Of a stretch of 64,000 nt of DNA, positions 17,173-25,751 are shown in pieces. Each line of letters starts with the position of its first letter. Positions within the stretch are counted from its first letter, which is position 1. The notes under the pieces are model-generated. The model saw only the letters and a list, made by a program, of their open reading frames with translations. It had not been told where the DNA came from and made no database searches. Source of the DNA: Candidatus Protochlamydia sp. (GTDB lineage Bacteria > Chlamydiota > Chlamydiia > Chlamydiales > Parachlamydiaceae). Where the stretch lies: the NCBI GenBank assembly GCA_013695355.1, contig JACDAQ010000053.1, forward strand, positions 48,547 to 112,546, written 5' to 3'. Position numbers and translations under genes: made by a program.

Positions 17173-17919
17173 ATGAAAAAGCTTAACGGGAAAGTGGCAG
17201 TCGTTACAGGAGCATCAAAGGGTATAGGGGCGTCGATTGCGTCCCAGCTTGCGAAAGATGGGGCGTCGGTGGTAGTCAATTATTCCACCAGTAAGGAAGG
17301 GGCCCAAAAAGTGGTCTCCGAAATCACACAGAATGGCGGGAAAGCTGTCGCTATTCAAGCTAATCTCGCTGATCCTAAAGATATTGAAAAACTTTTTTTG
17401 GAAACATCCAAGACCTATGGCAAGATTGATATCCTAGTCAATAATGCTGGAGTGTATGAATTCAAGCCCTTAGAAGAAATCACAGCAGAACATTTTCATA
17501 AAATTTTCGATTTGAATGTTTTAGGATTGCTTTTGGCATCAAAAGAAGCTATCAAGTATTTCGGGCCGTCCGGAAGCATTATCAATATCAGTTCCGTCGC
17601 CAGCTCGCACGCCTCTGCCACAACTGAAGTTTACAGTGCGAGTAAGGCAGCTGTTGATGCGATAACAAAAGCATTAGGCAAAGAGCTCGGGCCCAGAAAT
17701 ATCCGTGTAAACAGCATCAATCCAGGAATGGTGGAAACAGAAGGCACCCATACCGCCGGAATTACGGAGGGCGAATGGCGTAAAAACACTGAATCTCAAA
17801 CCCCGCTTGGAAGGATCGGTCAACCTGCCGATATTGCGCCGGCAGTCGCATTTTTGGCTTCAGACGACGCTTCATGGATTACAGGCGAAACATTGTACAT
17901 TTCAGGCGGATTTAGATAA
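17173..17919 (+). CDS. Short-chain dehydrogenase/reductase (classical SDR)
   Basis: 248 aa. TGASKGIGASIA near residue 13 binds NAD(P)H; NNAG, then INISSVASS (catalytic Ser) and YSASKAA (Tyr-x-x-x-Lys) complete the active site. The C-terminal ASWITGETLYISGG is standard. The KVAVVTGASKGIG start resembles 3-oxoacyl-ACP reductases and glucose 1-dehydrogenases; sequence alone does not settle the substrate. A good AAGGAGA ribosome site precedes the ATG. The gene stands 40 bases ahead of the phosphoribosyltransferase gene and may be co-transcribed with it. Confidence 0.85.
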   Translation: MKKLNGKVAVVTGASKGIGASIASQLAKDGASVVVNYSTSKEGAQKVVSEITQNGGKAVAIQANLADPKDIEKLFLETSKTYGKIDILVNNAGVYEFKPLEEITAEHFHKIFDLNVLGLLLASKEAIKYFGPSGSIINISSVASSHASATTEVYSASKAAVDAITKALGKELGPRNIRVNSINPGMVETEGTHTAGITEGEWRKNTESQTPLGRIGQPADIAPAVAFLASDDASWITGETLYISGGFR

Positions 17920-17959
17920 CTTATTTACTGACACATAATGAGCATATAATTGGTGTAAA

Positions 17960-18610
17960 ATGCATTTTAAAGACCGCCGCGACGCTGGTAGGAAGCTTAG
18001 CCACCTTTTAAAGCAATATAAAGGGGAGGATACTGTGGTTTATGCCCTGCCGCGTGGCGGGGTAGTGGTTGCTGAAGAAATTGCCGCATTTCTGCACGCC
18101 CCTTTGGATCTAATCTTCGCTCACAAGATCGGACATCCTTACCAGCCCGAATATGCCATTGCAGCTATCTCTGAGAAAGGTCATATCATTAAATCTTCAC
18201 GTGAGCTCGATTTGCTTGGCGAGGCATGGCTGGAAAGGGCAAAAAAAAATCAATTAGATGAAATAAAGAGAAAGCGGGAGCTGTACCTAAAAGAAAAAAA
18301 AGATATCCTTGTGAAGAATAAAATTGCCATCATTGTGGATGATGGCATTGCCACTGGCCTTACTATGAAGGCTGGGATCCAGGAATTGAAAGATCGTCAT
18401 CCTAAGAAAATCATTGTTGCTGTACCAATAGCGCCCAGGAGCACAGCCAATGCCATGAAGGCACTAGCTGACGATTTTGCAGGTTTTGAGATTGACGATT
18501 ATCATTTTCTGGGGAGTGTGGGAGCTTATTATGATAAATTTGATCAAGTGGAAGACGCAGAAGTGATAAAAATTTTAAATAATTTTGATAAGAATTTAGG
18601 AACCGTATGA
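17960..18610 (+). CDS. Phosphoribosyltransferase-domain protein
   Basis: 216 aa with the type I PRTase PRPP loop IIVDDGIATGLT at residues 125-136 and a YALPRGGVVVAEEIA pyrophosphate loop near 28-42. It keeps FAHKIGHPYQPEYAIAAI, typical of the PRTase-like proteins found with or fused to dienelactone hydrolase-like domains. The next gene, overlapping by 4 bases (ATGA), encodes exactly such a hydrolase. The role of this pair is not established. The substrate base is unknown. Confidence 0.75.
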   Translation: MHFKDRRDAGRKLSHLLKQYKGEDTVVYALPRGGVVVAEEIAAFLHAPLDLIFAHKIGHPYQPEYAIAAISEKGHIIKSSRELDLLGEAWLERAKKNQLDEIKRKRELYLKEKKDILVKNKIAIIVDDGIATGLTMKAGIQELKDRHPKKIIVAVPIAPRSTANAMKALADDFAGFEIDDYHFLGSVGAYYDKFDQVEDAEVIKILNNFDKNLGTV

Positions 18611-19242
18611 AGCAATTGGTCCATGTAAAAGATGCAGAAGTAAACATGGAAGGAATGCTTAAAATTCCTCCCTCAGCCCAGGGAATTGTCCTATTTGCAC
18701 ATGGCAGCGGTAGCAGCCGCTTCTCGCCGCGGAACAATTTTGTGGCCGATATTTTGAACCAGGCTGGTCTGGGAACGCTTCTCATCGACCTGCTCTCAAA
18801 GGAGGAAGGTGAAATCTATCAAACCCGGTTTGATATCAATCTGCTGACCGATCGGCTTAGCAAAGTAATAGAATGGCTGCAAACTCAAGCGGAAACAAAA
18901 AATCTCCTTATAGGGCTTTTTGGATCAAGCACGGGGGCTGCTGCAGCCTTAGAAGTAGCTTCTGCCATGGATGAAAATATCAAGGCGGTGGTTTCACGCG
19001 GGGGGCGTCCTGATCTTGCCATTTCAGTATTAGATAATGTCACTGCCCCCACACTAATTATAGTCGGAGGCAATGATTATGGGGTCATTGAATTGAACCA
19101 GAAGGCTTTCGAACAATTGGCCTGCATAAAAAAATTTGAGGTCATTCCCGATGCTACTCATCTTTTTGAAGAGCCTGGTTGTCTCGAAGAGGTGGCAAGG
19201 CTGGCAAAAGAATGGTTTCACCAGTACCTTGTCAAAGTCTAA
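18607..19242 (+). CDS. Dienelactone hydrolase-like a/b hydrolase
   Basis: 211 aa. LFAHGSGSSRFSPRN gives the oxyanion region, GLFGSSTGAAAAL the nucleophile elbow (GxSxG), and PDATHLFEEPG the catalytic His; the Asp is probably in VGGNDYGV. This fits the small DLH-like family that occurs beside or fused to PRTase domains. Translationally coupled to the PRTase gene (4-base overlap). Its stop also overlaps the stop region of the convergent TraB-like gene by 4 bases. Confidence 0.75.
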   Translation: MKQLVHVKDAEVNMEGMLKIPPSAQGIVLFAHGSGSSRFSPRNNFVADILNQAGLGTLLIDLLSKEEGEIYQTRFDINLLTDRLSKVIEWLQTQAETKNLLIGLFGSSTGAAAALEVASAMDENIKAVVSRGGRPDLAISVLDNVTAPTLIIVGGNDYGVIELNQKAFEQLACIKKFEVIPDATHLFEEPGCLEEVARLAKEWFHQYLVKV

Positions 19243-20009
19243 TTGTTATGAACCATTCGAGTTAATGTCCACCCTTTCTCACGAAGCAAGGAAACAAGGC
19301 TTTCTTCTTTTCCTAAAAGATGTCCGCTGCCAACGACGATAAAGGGATGGTTATCTGCTTTTAAAAAAAGATCGATGTTTATGGCCATTTCATGATTGCG
19401 TTTAAAAATCATTTCTTGTTTTGCTGCTTCATCCAGATTCTCAAGTACAATTTTTTCCAGCTCTCTGTCTGAACCTGCGACCGAAGCTCTTATCATTTCG
19501 GTTGTTTTATCACAAAATAATTTGCGGGCTTCGCCATCTTCCTCTATGTTTGCCAGATCCTCAGATAACTTAATAACTACATTCATTTGTGTATCCACGC
19601 TTTCTAACTCATAGACTGTTTTGTTAGTTTTGTAAGCTTCATTGATCAATCTATTGTCGACTCCTTGAAAAAGCCCCATTTCTTCAATGTATAATTTACC
19701 AAGAATAATCGCAAAGTTCATTAGTTTTCGATTAGTTAACATTTTAAATGTTATATCTTTGTCATGCTTATTGGTATCTAATTCCACAATGAGGCATTTT
19801 GAATTTTCATAAGATTCTTTGATGGGCTTGCTTAATTCAAAATTTTCTTCTTCCATCAAATGGACCGATCCTAATAGAAATCCTTTTTCGACTCCTTGCG
19901 TATCGCAAATTTGATAAAATAAACCTTGATATTCGACTGACTGGAGCCTGGTTAAAAAAAGCAAGGTAAGGATTAAATAAAATGTATAAAATGATCGATT
20001 AAAAGTCAT
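19239..20009 (-). CDS. TraB/GumN family protein
   Basis: 256 aa. N-terminal hydrophobic segment (about 8-21) is a signal peptide or anchor. Family motifs: FLLGSVHLMEEENFEL near residue 45 (GxxH followed by Glu), KRNHEMAINID near 205, and PFIVVGSGHLLGKE near 225. TraB/GumN proteins (PF01963) resemble the Tiki metal-dependent protease fold; the paired GxxH and GxGHL motifs contribute conserved His/Glu residues. Substrate unknown. The likely location is periplasmic. Confidence 0.75.
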   Translation of the reverse strand: MTFNRSFYTFYLILTLLFLTRLQSVEYQGLFYQICDTQGVEKGFLLGSVHLMEEENFELSKPIKESYENSKCLIVELDTNKHDKDITFKMLTNRKLMNFAIILGKLYIEEMGLFQGVDNRLINEAYKTNKTVYELESVDTQMNVVIKLSEDLANIEEDGEARKLFCDKTTEMIRASVAGSDRELEKIVLENLDEAAKQEMIFKRNHEMAINIDLFLKADNHPFIVVGSGHLLGKEESLVSLLREKGWTLTRMVHNN

Positions 20010-20091
20010 AGCCTCTCCAAAGATTTGTGTTTATGAGCGCAGCTTAGTATAAAATTTACGTGTAAGGATTAAATTAAGTAACTAATAAATA

Positions 20092-21465
20092 TCATACCCC
20101 GTCGAAATTAATTTGTTCTCTTACTACCTTGCAACGGGCGGCCAACTCTCCTATGCCAAAGCCGAAAAGAGATAACGCAATACTCGCAATTTCCTTTGGA
20201 AAAGGGAGGGGATAAATGCGAAACAGCATAAATCCAACAACGCCAAAAAGAATGGCCATTAAGGCGGCCAGAAAATTTCCCTCTTTTTTGAACAAGGCAA
20301 TAAAAATGGGAATGAACAGGCAGCTTACAGATAGCTCATAGCTTTGAATTAAGAGATCAACGATATTGTCAAAATAGAAGGCAAAAAATATGGCCGCCAT
20401 TGAAATGGCACATGTCATTCCTTGCGCTAAACGCATCGTGCTTGCCTGCTGCAAAAAAGTGAATTGAAAATCATTTGACATGTTTGAGCTGATCGCATTG
20501 ATCAGCGAGGTAGCTGTTGAAATGATGGCGGCCAACACCGCACAGCCGACCAAAGCGGTGATCCAAGGATTGGTCGTTTGACTAATGGCGGTCATCAATA
20601 CACTGCCCCCTTTAGGTACTATCATGCCGATTGCACTTGCCAGAGACCCAAAAAAAACGGGCACAATGCAAACGATCATGGTGCAAATTCCTGCGATAAG
20701 GGCGGCTCTTGAGACTATTTTAGGCGAGGCGCCAGCAAAACAGCGCTGTCCCATATCCTGCTCGATCACCATGAAAAGCAAGGGCATTAAAAGCCACCCG
20801 GTCAGTTTTGATGAAACGTTCGCAAAATTTTCCAATTGAGGCAGCCGAATGAGTGATACTGCGGGATCGGAAAAAAAGACAAATCCAAAACAAGCTAAAA
20901 ATACCATCGAAAAAAAAGCTGCCTGGACCATGTCGGTGGAAATAACTGCTTTTAACCCCCCTTTGGCGGTATAGATAATTACAATGGCCCAAAATGCAAT
21001 AAAAAGGGGGGTATTGCTCAATCCCATGCTGATTAAAAATTTGTTAGATGCAATGATTTGCGCCACCAGGATCATGAAGAGGGATATCACAGATAGAATG
21101 GAGGCGGTTTTTTTTAAGAGTTTGGACCCATATACAACCTCAAAAATTTGTGCTACTGTGGAAACTTTAAATCCAGCTAATTTGCGTCCAATCCCTGCTC
21201 CAAGCGCAATTAAACCAAGAGCAGATCCAAGAGGATAGAGAAGCACAGGCCATCCAAATTGAAAGGCTTCATCGGCTGCTCCAAGAATAACGCCGCCACC
21301 AACCTGAGTGGCAAGAAAGGTCATCATTAATGGAAAAAAGCGCACGCTTTTTCCTGCCAGATAATAATCTTCGCTGCTGTTTAAGTTTTTTGAGGCGCGC
21401 CTTCCAACTAGCCAGTACAGGCATTGCAAAGTAAAAAGCATGCTAATAAAAATAGGAACGTTCAT
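20092..21465 (-). CDS. Sodium:solute symporter (SSS family)
   Basis: 457 aa, about 12-13 membrane segments. The N-terminal SSEDYYLAGKSVRFFPLMMTFLATQVGGG is shared with SSS transporters, which couple Na+ entry to uptake of solutes such as proline, pantothenate or sugars. The ALVGCAVLAAIISTATSLINAISS segment matches TM8, the usual Na+-binding helix with Ser/Thr pairs. The substrate is not predictable. It stands alone; the small His-rich ORF downstream (21657-21770) reads the same way but lies upstream of this gene's start. Confidence 0.85.
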   Translation of the reverse strand: MNVPIFISMLFTLQCLYWLVGRRASKNLNSSEDYYLAGKSVRFFPLMMTFLATQVGGGVILGAADEAFQFGWPVLLYPLGSALGLIALGAGIGRKLAGFKVSTVAQIFEVVYGSKLLKKTASILSVISLFMILVAQIIASNKFLISMGLSNTPLFIAFWAIVIIYTAKGGLKAVISTDMVQAAFFSMVFLACFGFVFFSDPAVSLIRLPQLENFANVSSKLTGWLLMPLLFMVIEQDMGQRCFAGASPKIVSRAALIAGICTMIVCIVPVFFGSLASAIGMIVPKGGSVLMTAISQTTNPWITALVGCAVLAAIISTATSLINAISSNMSNDFQFTFLQQASTMRLAQGMTCAISMAAIFFAFYFDNIVDLLIQSYELSVSCLFIPIFIALFKKEGNFLAALMAILFGVVGFMLFRIYPLPFPKEIASIALSLFGFGIGELAARCKVVREQINFDGV

Positions 21466-21656
21466 TTTAAATCTCCAATTGAAAAAATTCTTAATTTGAA
21501 AAATCTATAAGTAAATTCATTCAAAATTTATAAAAATTTAAATGAATAAATAATTTAAATTATCATAATAAATATTGTTTTGAATAATAAAAAAAAGAGA
21601 TGTTGAATCTCGAAATATAAAATTATTCAAAAAAAGTGAGTGAAAAATAACGAAAA

Positions 21657-21770
21657 TTAATGAGCGGGGTGCCCATGATGATGGGAACAATGATGGTGGG
21701 AAAGAATGTTTAAATAGAGGTTTTTGGTTTGCTTTTTCAAAAAAGTAAAGCTTGGCGGTTTTTTATTCAT
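21657..21770 (-). CDS. 37-aa small protein with a His-rich C-terminus
   Basis: Start ATG at 21770 with a strong GGAG ribosome site 5 bases upstream; stop TAA at 21657-21659. The peptide begins MNKKPPSFTFLKKQ and ends SHHHCSHHHGHPAH: eight His and one Cys in the last 13 residues. Such a tail is suited to binding Ni, Zn, Cu or Co. It has no membrane segment. The next gene in the same direction is the SSS symporter about 190 bases downstream, so a joint mRNA is possible. I know of no described homologue. That it is translated is inferred from the ribosome site and the clean frame. Confidence 0.5.
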   Translation of the reverse strand: MNKKPPSFTFLKKQTKNLYLNILSHHHCSHHHGHPAH

Positions 21771-21885
21771 ACATCTCCTACATAGGTAAAATCCTAAGTT
21801 GTTCCCCATTATCCATAATTTGACAGTTTTCTGAAAGATAAAATTGTTTAGAGTTTTTTCTTTCCTAAACCCATGAGATTAATTG

Positions 21886-22050
21886 GGCAATTAATTCAAA
21901 ATAAAGAGAGATATAACGCGGAGTTTGGAGATGCGGAGGTGCGAATTTTTAGCCATAATTCACAATTTTACACAAGCATCTAAGCAGTAAATGATTTTCC
22001 TCTCTGTATCTCCTATCTCCGCGTTATTTGCTTCTTTTGAATTGGCTAAT
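21886..22050. repeat. Imperfect inverted-repeat element with CTCCGCGTTAT ends
   Basis: Arms about 21891-21923 and 22017-22050 are inverted copies with mismatches; the shared core is CTCCGCGTTAT followed by a CTTTTGAATT-like stretch. The interior is rich in GGAGATGCGGAGG-type motifs. It looks like a small non-autonomous repeat or decayed MITE. No coding capacity. Confidence 0.45.
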
Positions 22051-22137
22051 TAGAAAAGTTTGAGAATCATTAAATTTAATTTGATGTCATTTCTTTATGA
22101 ATTAAAATAAAGATGATAAATCACTCATATTTTTTTC

Positions 22138-22424
22138 ACCCAGCTTATATCTTCCTAGCTAATGTGATGTGCCTTGCTAGACCATTAGACTTACATCAGC
22201 CAGGCTAATTATTCCTTAAGCAGTTCCTCCTCGACCATAATCCACTAAGCAATACTGACTACCGAGGAAGCTCTGCGCATACTAGAAGCAGCTCCCCTCA
22301 TATCCTAAGCCTAAAAAAATTGAGGCCAAACTCTCTCACGACGTTTTGAACCCAACTCGCATACCACTTTAATTGGCAAACAGCCAAACTTTTTAAATCT
22401 TCTTAAGCCCCCAGGATTAGCATC
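22138..22424 (-). pseudogene. Degenerate fragment of 23S rRNA (domain V/VI)
   Basis: The minus strand follows bacterial 23S rRNA for about 285 bases. Clearest matches: ATCCTGGGGGCTTAAG, the A-loop GGCTGTTTGCCAATTAAAG (consensus GGCTGTTCGCC), AGTGGTATGCGAG then TGGGTT, AACGTCGTGAGAGAGTTTGG, and GAGGGGAGCTGCTTCTAGTA. The sarcin-ricin loop that should follow (AGTACGAGAGGACC) is mutated, and similarity fades through GGAAGATATAAGCTG. It therefore spans roughly from helix 90-92 to beyond the sarcin-ricin loop and cannot be functional. Its upstream end overlaps the last codons and stop of the gene at 22417-23841. No other rRNA portion is adjacent. Confidence 0.8.
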
Positions 22425-23841
22425 TCAAAAAAAGGCTAACGATTCGATCATCTATTTCTTTAGTTTCCAATTCCTTAAAATTGTGACGATTTAAAATTTC
22501 TGTGTAAGTTTGTTGAGAGATATAGGTTTGATCGATTGAATCATTAAGATAAATTGTGAGCCCTTTTGCTTCTTGGTGCGTCTCTTTTCGTATATTCTTA
22601 CTGGCTACGTTTTCCAGAATATTCAAAACCTCGGAAGCACTCAAATTGTCTTTATTTTCCAAATCTTCCACGCTTTCTATAGCTTTCAAAGCTGCGTCAG
22701 ATTGAACAGTTTTTATTAATATTGAAGACCTTGCTGTTTCTAGTGCCTTTAAAATTTTCGTTGTTTTTAACACTTTCGAAGCTTCTTTATCGATCAAAGA
22801 TTCAAGAGCTTTATGAGCTTCGACAATTTTAAGACATTTCAAAGATTTTTCATAATTCTTTCCAGAAGGTAGAGCGTAGCTAAAGCAAAGTAGATCTCCT
22901 TTTTTTGTATATTTATGAAGATTTAAAAAAAGTAAGTCAATAGCATTTCTACTTAAAGTAGGGACCAACCTGAAACCTAAAATCATCTGCTGATTATCAG
23001 ATGAAGTTTTGGAAAAAAACGACTCATCTAATACATTGCCCACACCCAAACTAATATTTTGTATGTTTAGGTGATGAAGTAAAGTAGCTCCTATTTGTAA
23101 AGCCTTTGGATTCAAATCAACTCCAAATAAACCTTCCACAAAAATGTTTATTTTACTAGCAGCAAAAGCTAAACGAATGAGTGTTTCGCCATTCCAGCAT
23201 CCCATCTCTCGAATGATCATTCCATTTACAAGCGCTGGAAGAATTAATTGTTCTATGGCTAAGACGCTCTCATGCCCTGAACCAGTAAAAGGGATTGTCG
23301 GATGCTCTGAAGACCAAAATTCTTCTGTTTGATTTGTCAAAACCATATTATCTTGATAGCATAGAAGATTTTTCTGTAGAGCTAACAAGATATCTAACGA
23401 AGTATTATCGGACAGAATTTGCTTAAAGTTAAAATCAGGGAGAGTGGGGAAACCTGAAGTTTTTTCTCCTTGCTTTTTAAGAATATCCTGCAAAATGGAC
23501 CATTTTTCTGAGAATGTATAAGTACAAAATTGGTCTAAATGGATTGTGATAAAGATCCTATCAACTAACTTTTCAATAATTAGTAAAATTTTTTCTGACT
23601 CATTTAATTTAATAAATTCATTAAAAATGAGCACTGCTTCATTAATTTCATTATTTAAATTTTTAAAGTTTCTTGGTTTTTCTGATAATTTAGAACAGAA
23701 ATTTCTTTTTTCATTTAAGAAGTGGTGATAAGAGGCTTGATGAATGGCAGGTTGAGAACTCTTTTGATAATGGAGACCTCGTAAGCCTACTTTATTTAGT
23801 TGAAAAGAAGCGACTCGAGTTGAAATAGGAATGGTAAACAT
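22417..23841 (-). CDS. Unknown protein with a methyltransferase-like core
   Basis: 474 aa. Residues about 200-300 look like a class I SAM-binding fold: MIIREMGCWNGETLIRLA (motif I-like Glu-x-Gly-Cys-x-x-Gly), then GLFGVDLNPKAL (acidic residue after beta 2) and LGVGNVLDESFF. Residues 330-430 form Ala/Lys/Glu-rich helices with repeated KxLKxLExA-type patterns. No secretion signal. The upstream gene (149 aa) ends at this gene's start (TAATG), so both are one transcript. The C-terminus runs into the 23S rRNA relic: the stop TAA at 22417-22419 lies in rRNA-like sequence, so the natural C-terminus may have been replaced by the junction. Function not known; the methyltransferase idea is structural inference. 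Confidence 0.5.
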   Translation of the reverse strand: MFTIPISTRVASFQLNKVGLRGLHYQKSSQPAIHQASYHHFLNEKRNFCSKLSEKPRNFKNLNNEINEAVLIFNEFIKLNESEKILLIIEKLVDRIFITIHLDQFCTYTFSEKWSILQDILKKQGEKTSGFPTLPDFNFKQILSDNTSLDILLALQKNLLCYQDNMVLTNQTEEFWSSEHPTIPFTGSGHESVLAIEQLILPALVNGMIIREMGCWNGETLIRLAFAASKINIFVEGLFGVDLNPKALQIGATLLHHLNIQNISLGVGNVLDESFFSKTSSDNQQMILGFRLVPTLSRNAIDLLFLNLHKYTKKGDLLCFSYALPSGKNYEKSLKCLKIVEAHKALESLIDKEASKVLKTTKILKALETARSSILIKTVQSDAALKAIESVEDLENKDNLSASEVLNILENVASKNIRKETHQEAKGLTIYLNDSIDQTYISQQTYTEILNRHNFKELETKEIDDRIVSLFLRC

Positions 23842-24290
23842 TACTCATTCTCATGATTCGTATTTTTTATAATAGCTTTACTTAGTTTAGTAGCATATTG
23901 CATCTGGAACCTAATATCTTCCATCAAAAATTGAATTGATTCGCGCTCAATTTTAGGTATAGAGAGATTTGTGAAAATCTTTTGAAGTAATTGAAGATCA
24001 TTTTCTGTAGCATCAAATGGCCTTTTAAGGATTGAATCTTTAGTGTGTAAGAGCACATATTTGTTAGCAGTTTCTTGTAATTCTACATGAAAATCTTTAG
24101 GCATATTCTCTTTTACTATTCTATAAACATCTGAAGATCTATTTTTATTATTAGCTGCAACTGCATCAATATCTCCTGCATTTGGATATCCAATAAAAGG
24201 AGAAAAATCGCTAAGTTTATTACTCATTTTTCTTATTTGGTTGAATTGATGGAAAGAAAGATTAAAATTAGAATGTTGTAAAATATTCAT
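23841..24290 (-). CDS. Unknown 149-aa protein
   Basis: Starts at the ATG at 24290 (preceded by a GGGGCATCC stretch). No membrane segment. Contains PFIGYPNAGDIDAVAANNKN and a helical C-terminus with ESIQFLMEDIRFQMQYATKL. I recognise no domain. It is coupled to the methyltransferase-like gene by a TAATG junction. The pair sits in an accessory patch with mobile-element debris, so recent acquisition or lineage-specific origin is likely. Confidence 0.5.
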   Translation of the reverse strand: MNILQHSNFNLSFHQFNQIRKMSNKLSDFSPFIGYPNAGDIDAVAANNKNRSSDVYRIVKENMPKDFHVELQETANKYVLLHTKDSILKRPFDATENDLQLLQKIFTNLSIPKIERESIQFLMEDIRFQMQYATKLSKAIIKNTNHENE

Positions 24291-24467
24291 AGGATGCCCC
24301 TAATTATATAAAGTTGATGATGCCTTTGATGAAACTTTAGCAGATGTTAATAATTAATTCACCTTTATTTTTGTATTTATTTTTTTTCATTGTTATGAAT
24401 TCAACTGCTATTAATATTTAAATTACATAGGATTAAGCTGATTAGCTTTTTCTTGACTCCATGAATC

Positions 24468-25174
24468 GTAGATGTTCACCTCCCTCCATCGTAGGGACGT
24501 AAATATACATTCTTATGAATTTCTTGAATTCGAACCAGCTAGAACCAGTGATATTTTGATAAAAATGCTTGAAGCTATCTCTGAGCTGCAGGAAGAAAAT
24601 AACAAGTCATGTGCAGAAAACGAAAAACTTCGATCCCAAATCAACAAGAACTCGAAAAACAGCTCCAAACCTCCCTCAACTGATCAATAAAATAACACTC
24701 AAAATACAGAGAAAAAACCTAGAGCGCCGAGAGTTGGTAAATCTAGCACCCCATTTCCTATTGATCGAGTTAATTCTTACGTTCAATGTTCGCAAAAAAA
24801 CTGCCCTCACTGTGGATCGAGAGATATCGAATTGAGCAACATGTCCGGCGAAAGATGGCAACAGGCAGATCTTCCAGAAGTGAGAGCTGTTGTAACAGAA
24901 TATGAGTTGTTGAAATTGCTGTACAGGATGTGGAAAAAATTCTACCGCCTCTTTACCTTCCGGGGTTCCAGAACTAGAAGTGAACGAGGAGAGAGTTTCG
25001 TAGAGCGAATTACGACTGTAGCGCAAACTATTGGAAGCAATCAGGGAATGTTCTACATTTTGTGCGACGTGTTATCGAGTGTTTTTTATACCCAAATTTC
25101 TCCCCTTTAATTTCAGAGGCAATGGGCTTCTAATTTTTTTCACCTCCCGACGAAGGAGGGAGGTGAACATCTAC
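24468..25174 (+). mobile_element. Internally deleted IS66-like insertion sequence
   Basis: Both 30-bp terminal inverted repeats are present: 24468-24497 and 25145-25174, matching at 28 of 30 positions, with the outer 21 bases identical. The flanks read ATGAATC (left) and TTGAATC (right), a possible 7-bp target duplication with one mismatch. Inside is only the N-terminal and extreme C-terminal portion of the transposase, 707 bp in total against the much longer full element. The element cannot move by itself, but could be mobilised in trans. Confidence 0.75.
24472..25110 (+). pseudogene. IS66-family transposase remnant
   Basis: In one frame: the N-terminal LQEENNKSCAENEKLRSQ coiled coil and KNSKNSSKPPSTDQ, typical of IS66-group transposases, then an in-frame TAA at 24688-24690 where CAA is expected. 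The same frame resumes with KKPRAPRVGKS, the zinc-finger-like CSQKNCPHCGSRD and LPEVRAVVTEYELLKLL. Near 24923 a +1 shift is needed to continue as TGCGKNSTASLPSGVPE. The DDE catalytic core is missing altogether; the sequence jumps to the C-terminal tail (SFVERITTVAQTI). Damage therefore comprises a nonsense codon, a frameshift and a large deletion. Confidence 0.75.
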
Positions 25175-25318
25175 TTGAATCTTGTTGCTAGCAGCTTATT
25201 ATCTTAAGTATAAATTTTTTTAAAAAACCATTTAAAAAACTCTTACATTGCCCCATTATTAGGACTATTTAAAAGTATAAATCCTACCATGTTTGGTTTT
25301 GCCCCAATTTATACCAAA

Positions 25319-25462
25319 TTAAAATAGAAGTTTACATAGTTTCAGTTCTTTTTCTTTGCCCATCAACTCATTATGAGATTTTTGTTCATTGTATTCCAAT
25401 AGCCGTTCTTTCACTTTCCTCTCTGCATGCTTATCATTCTGACTACATCCAATGGTGGTTTA
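25319..25462 (-). pseudogene. Short coding relic of unknown family
   Basis: A 47-codon open stretch bounded by stops, without a convincing start. It encodes a charged peptide containing KHAERKVKERLLEYN and ELMGKEKELKLCKL. Composition looks protein-like, not random. A 13-base motif, AGTTTACATAGTT, occurs near 25329 and in inverted form near 25567. It may be the C-terminal fragment of a transposase or another lost gene. The rest of 25175-25751 shows nothing recognisable. Confidence 0.3.
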
Positions 25463-25751
25463 ACTGTGAGTATATCGCAATAAAATCTAAGTTATTGATC
25501 AATTGGTCAGAAGCAAAAAAAATAATTTAGGATTTGCAAGGCCACTTCGTCACTTTTAGGCCTTAACTATGTAAACTATGACACTTTCCTGAGCTCCCGA
25601 GGCAAAGCAAGTTTTTTTCTGTTGGTATTATCTGCAGTCCAAATATTCATAAAAATTTTTGGTAGCAGGTCAAAAGCTTGCGCTGGATCACTCGATTGTG
25701 ATAAAAAATATCCTCAGGTCTTCCAATCAACAACAATCCATAAAAAATATA

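Noticed and set aside
22138..22424. Considered as an intact rRNA gene end
   Set aside because: The sarcin-ricin loop and several invariant bases are mutated, and no other rRNA portion is adjacent.
24676..25026. 116-codon minus-strand frame over the IS66 relic
   Set aside because: Antisense to transposase remnants that are recognisable on the plus strand.
25659..25751. N-terminal 31-codon extension of the ABC ATPase
   Set aside because: Not family-like; the ATG at 25752 begins directly with the conserved domain.
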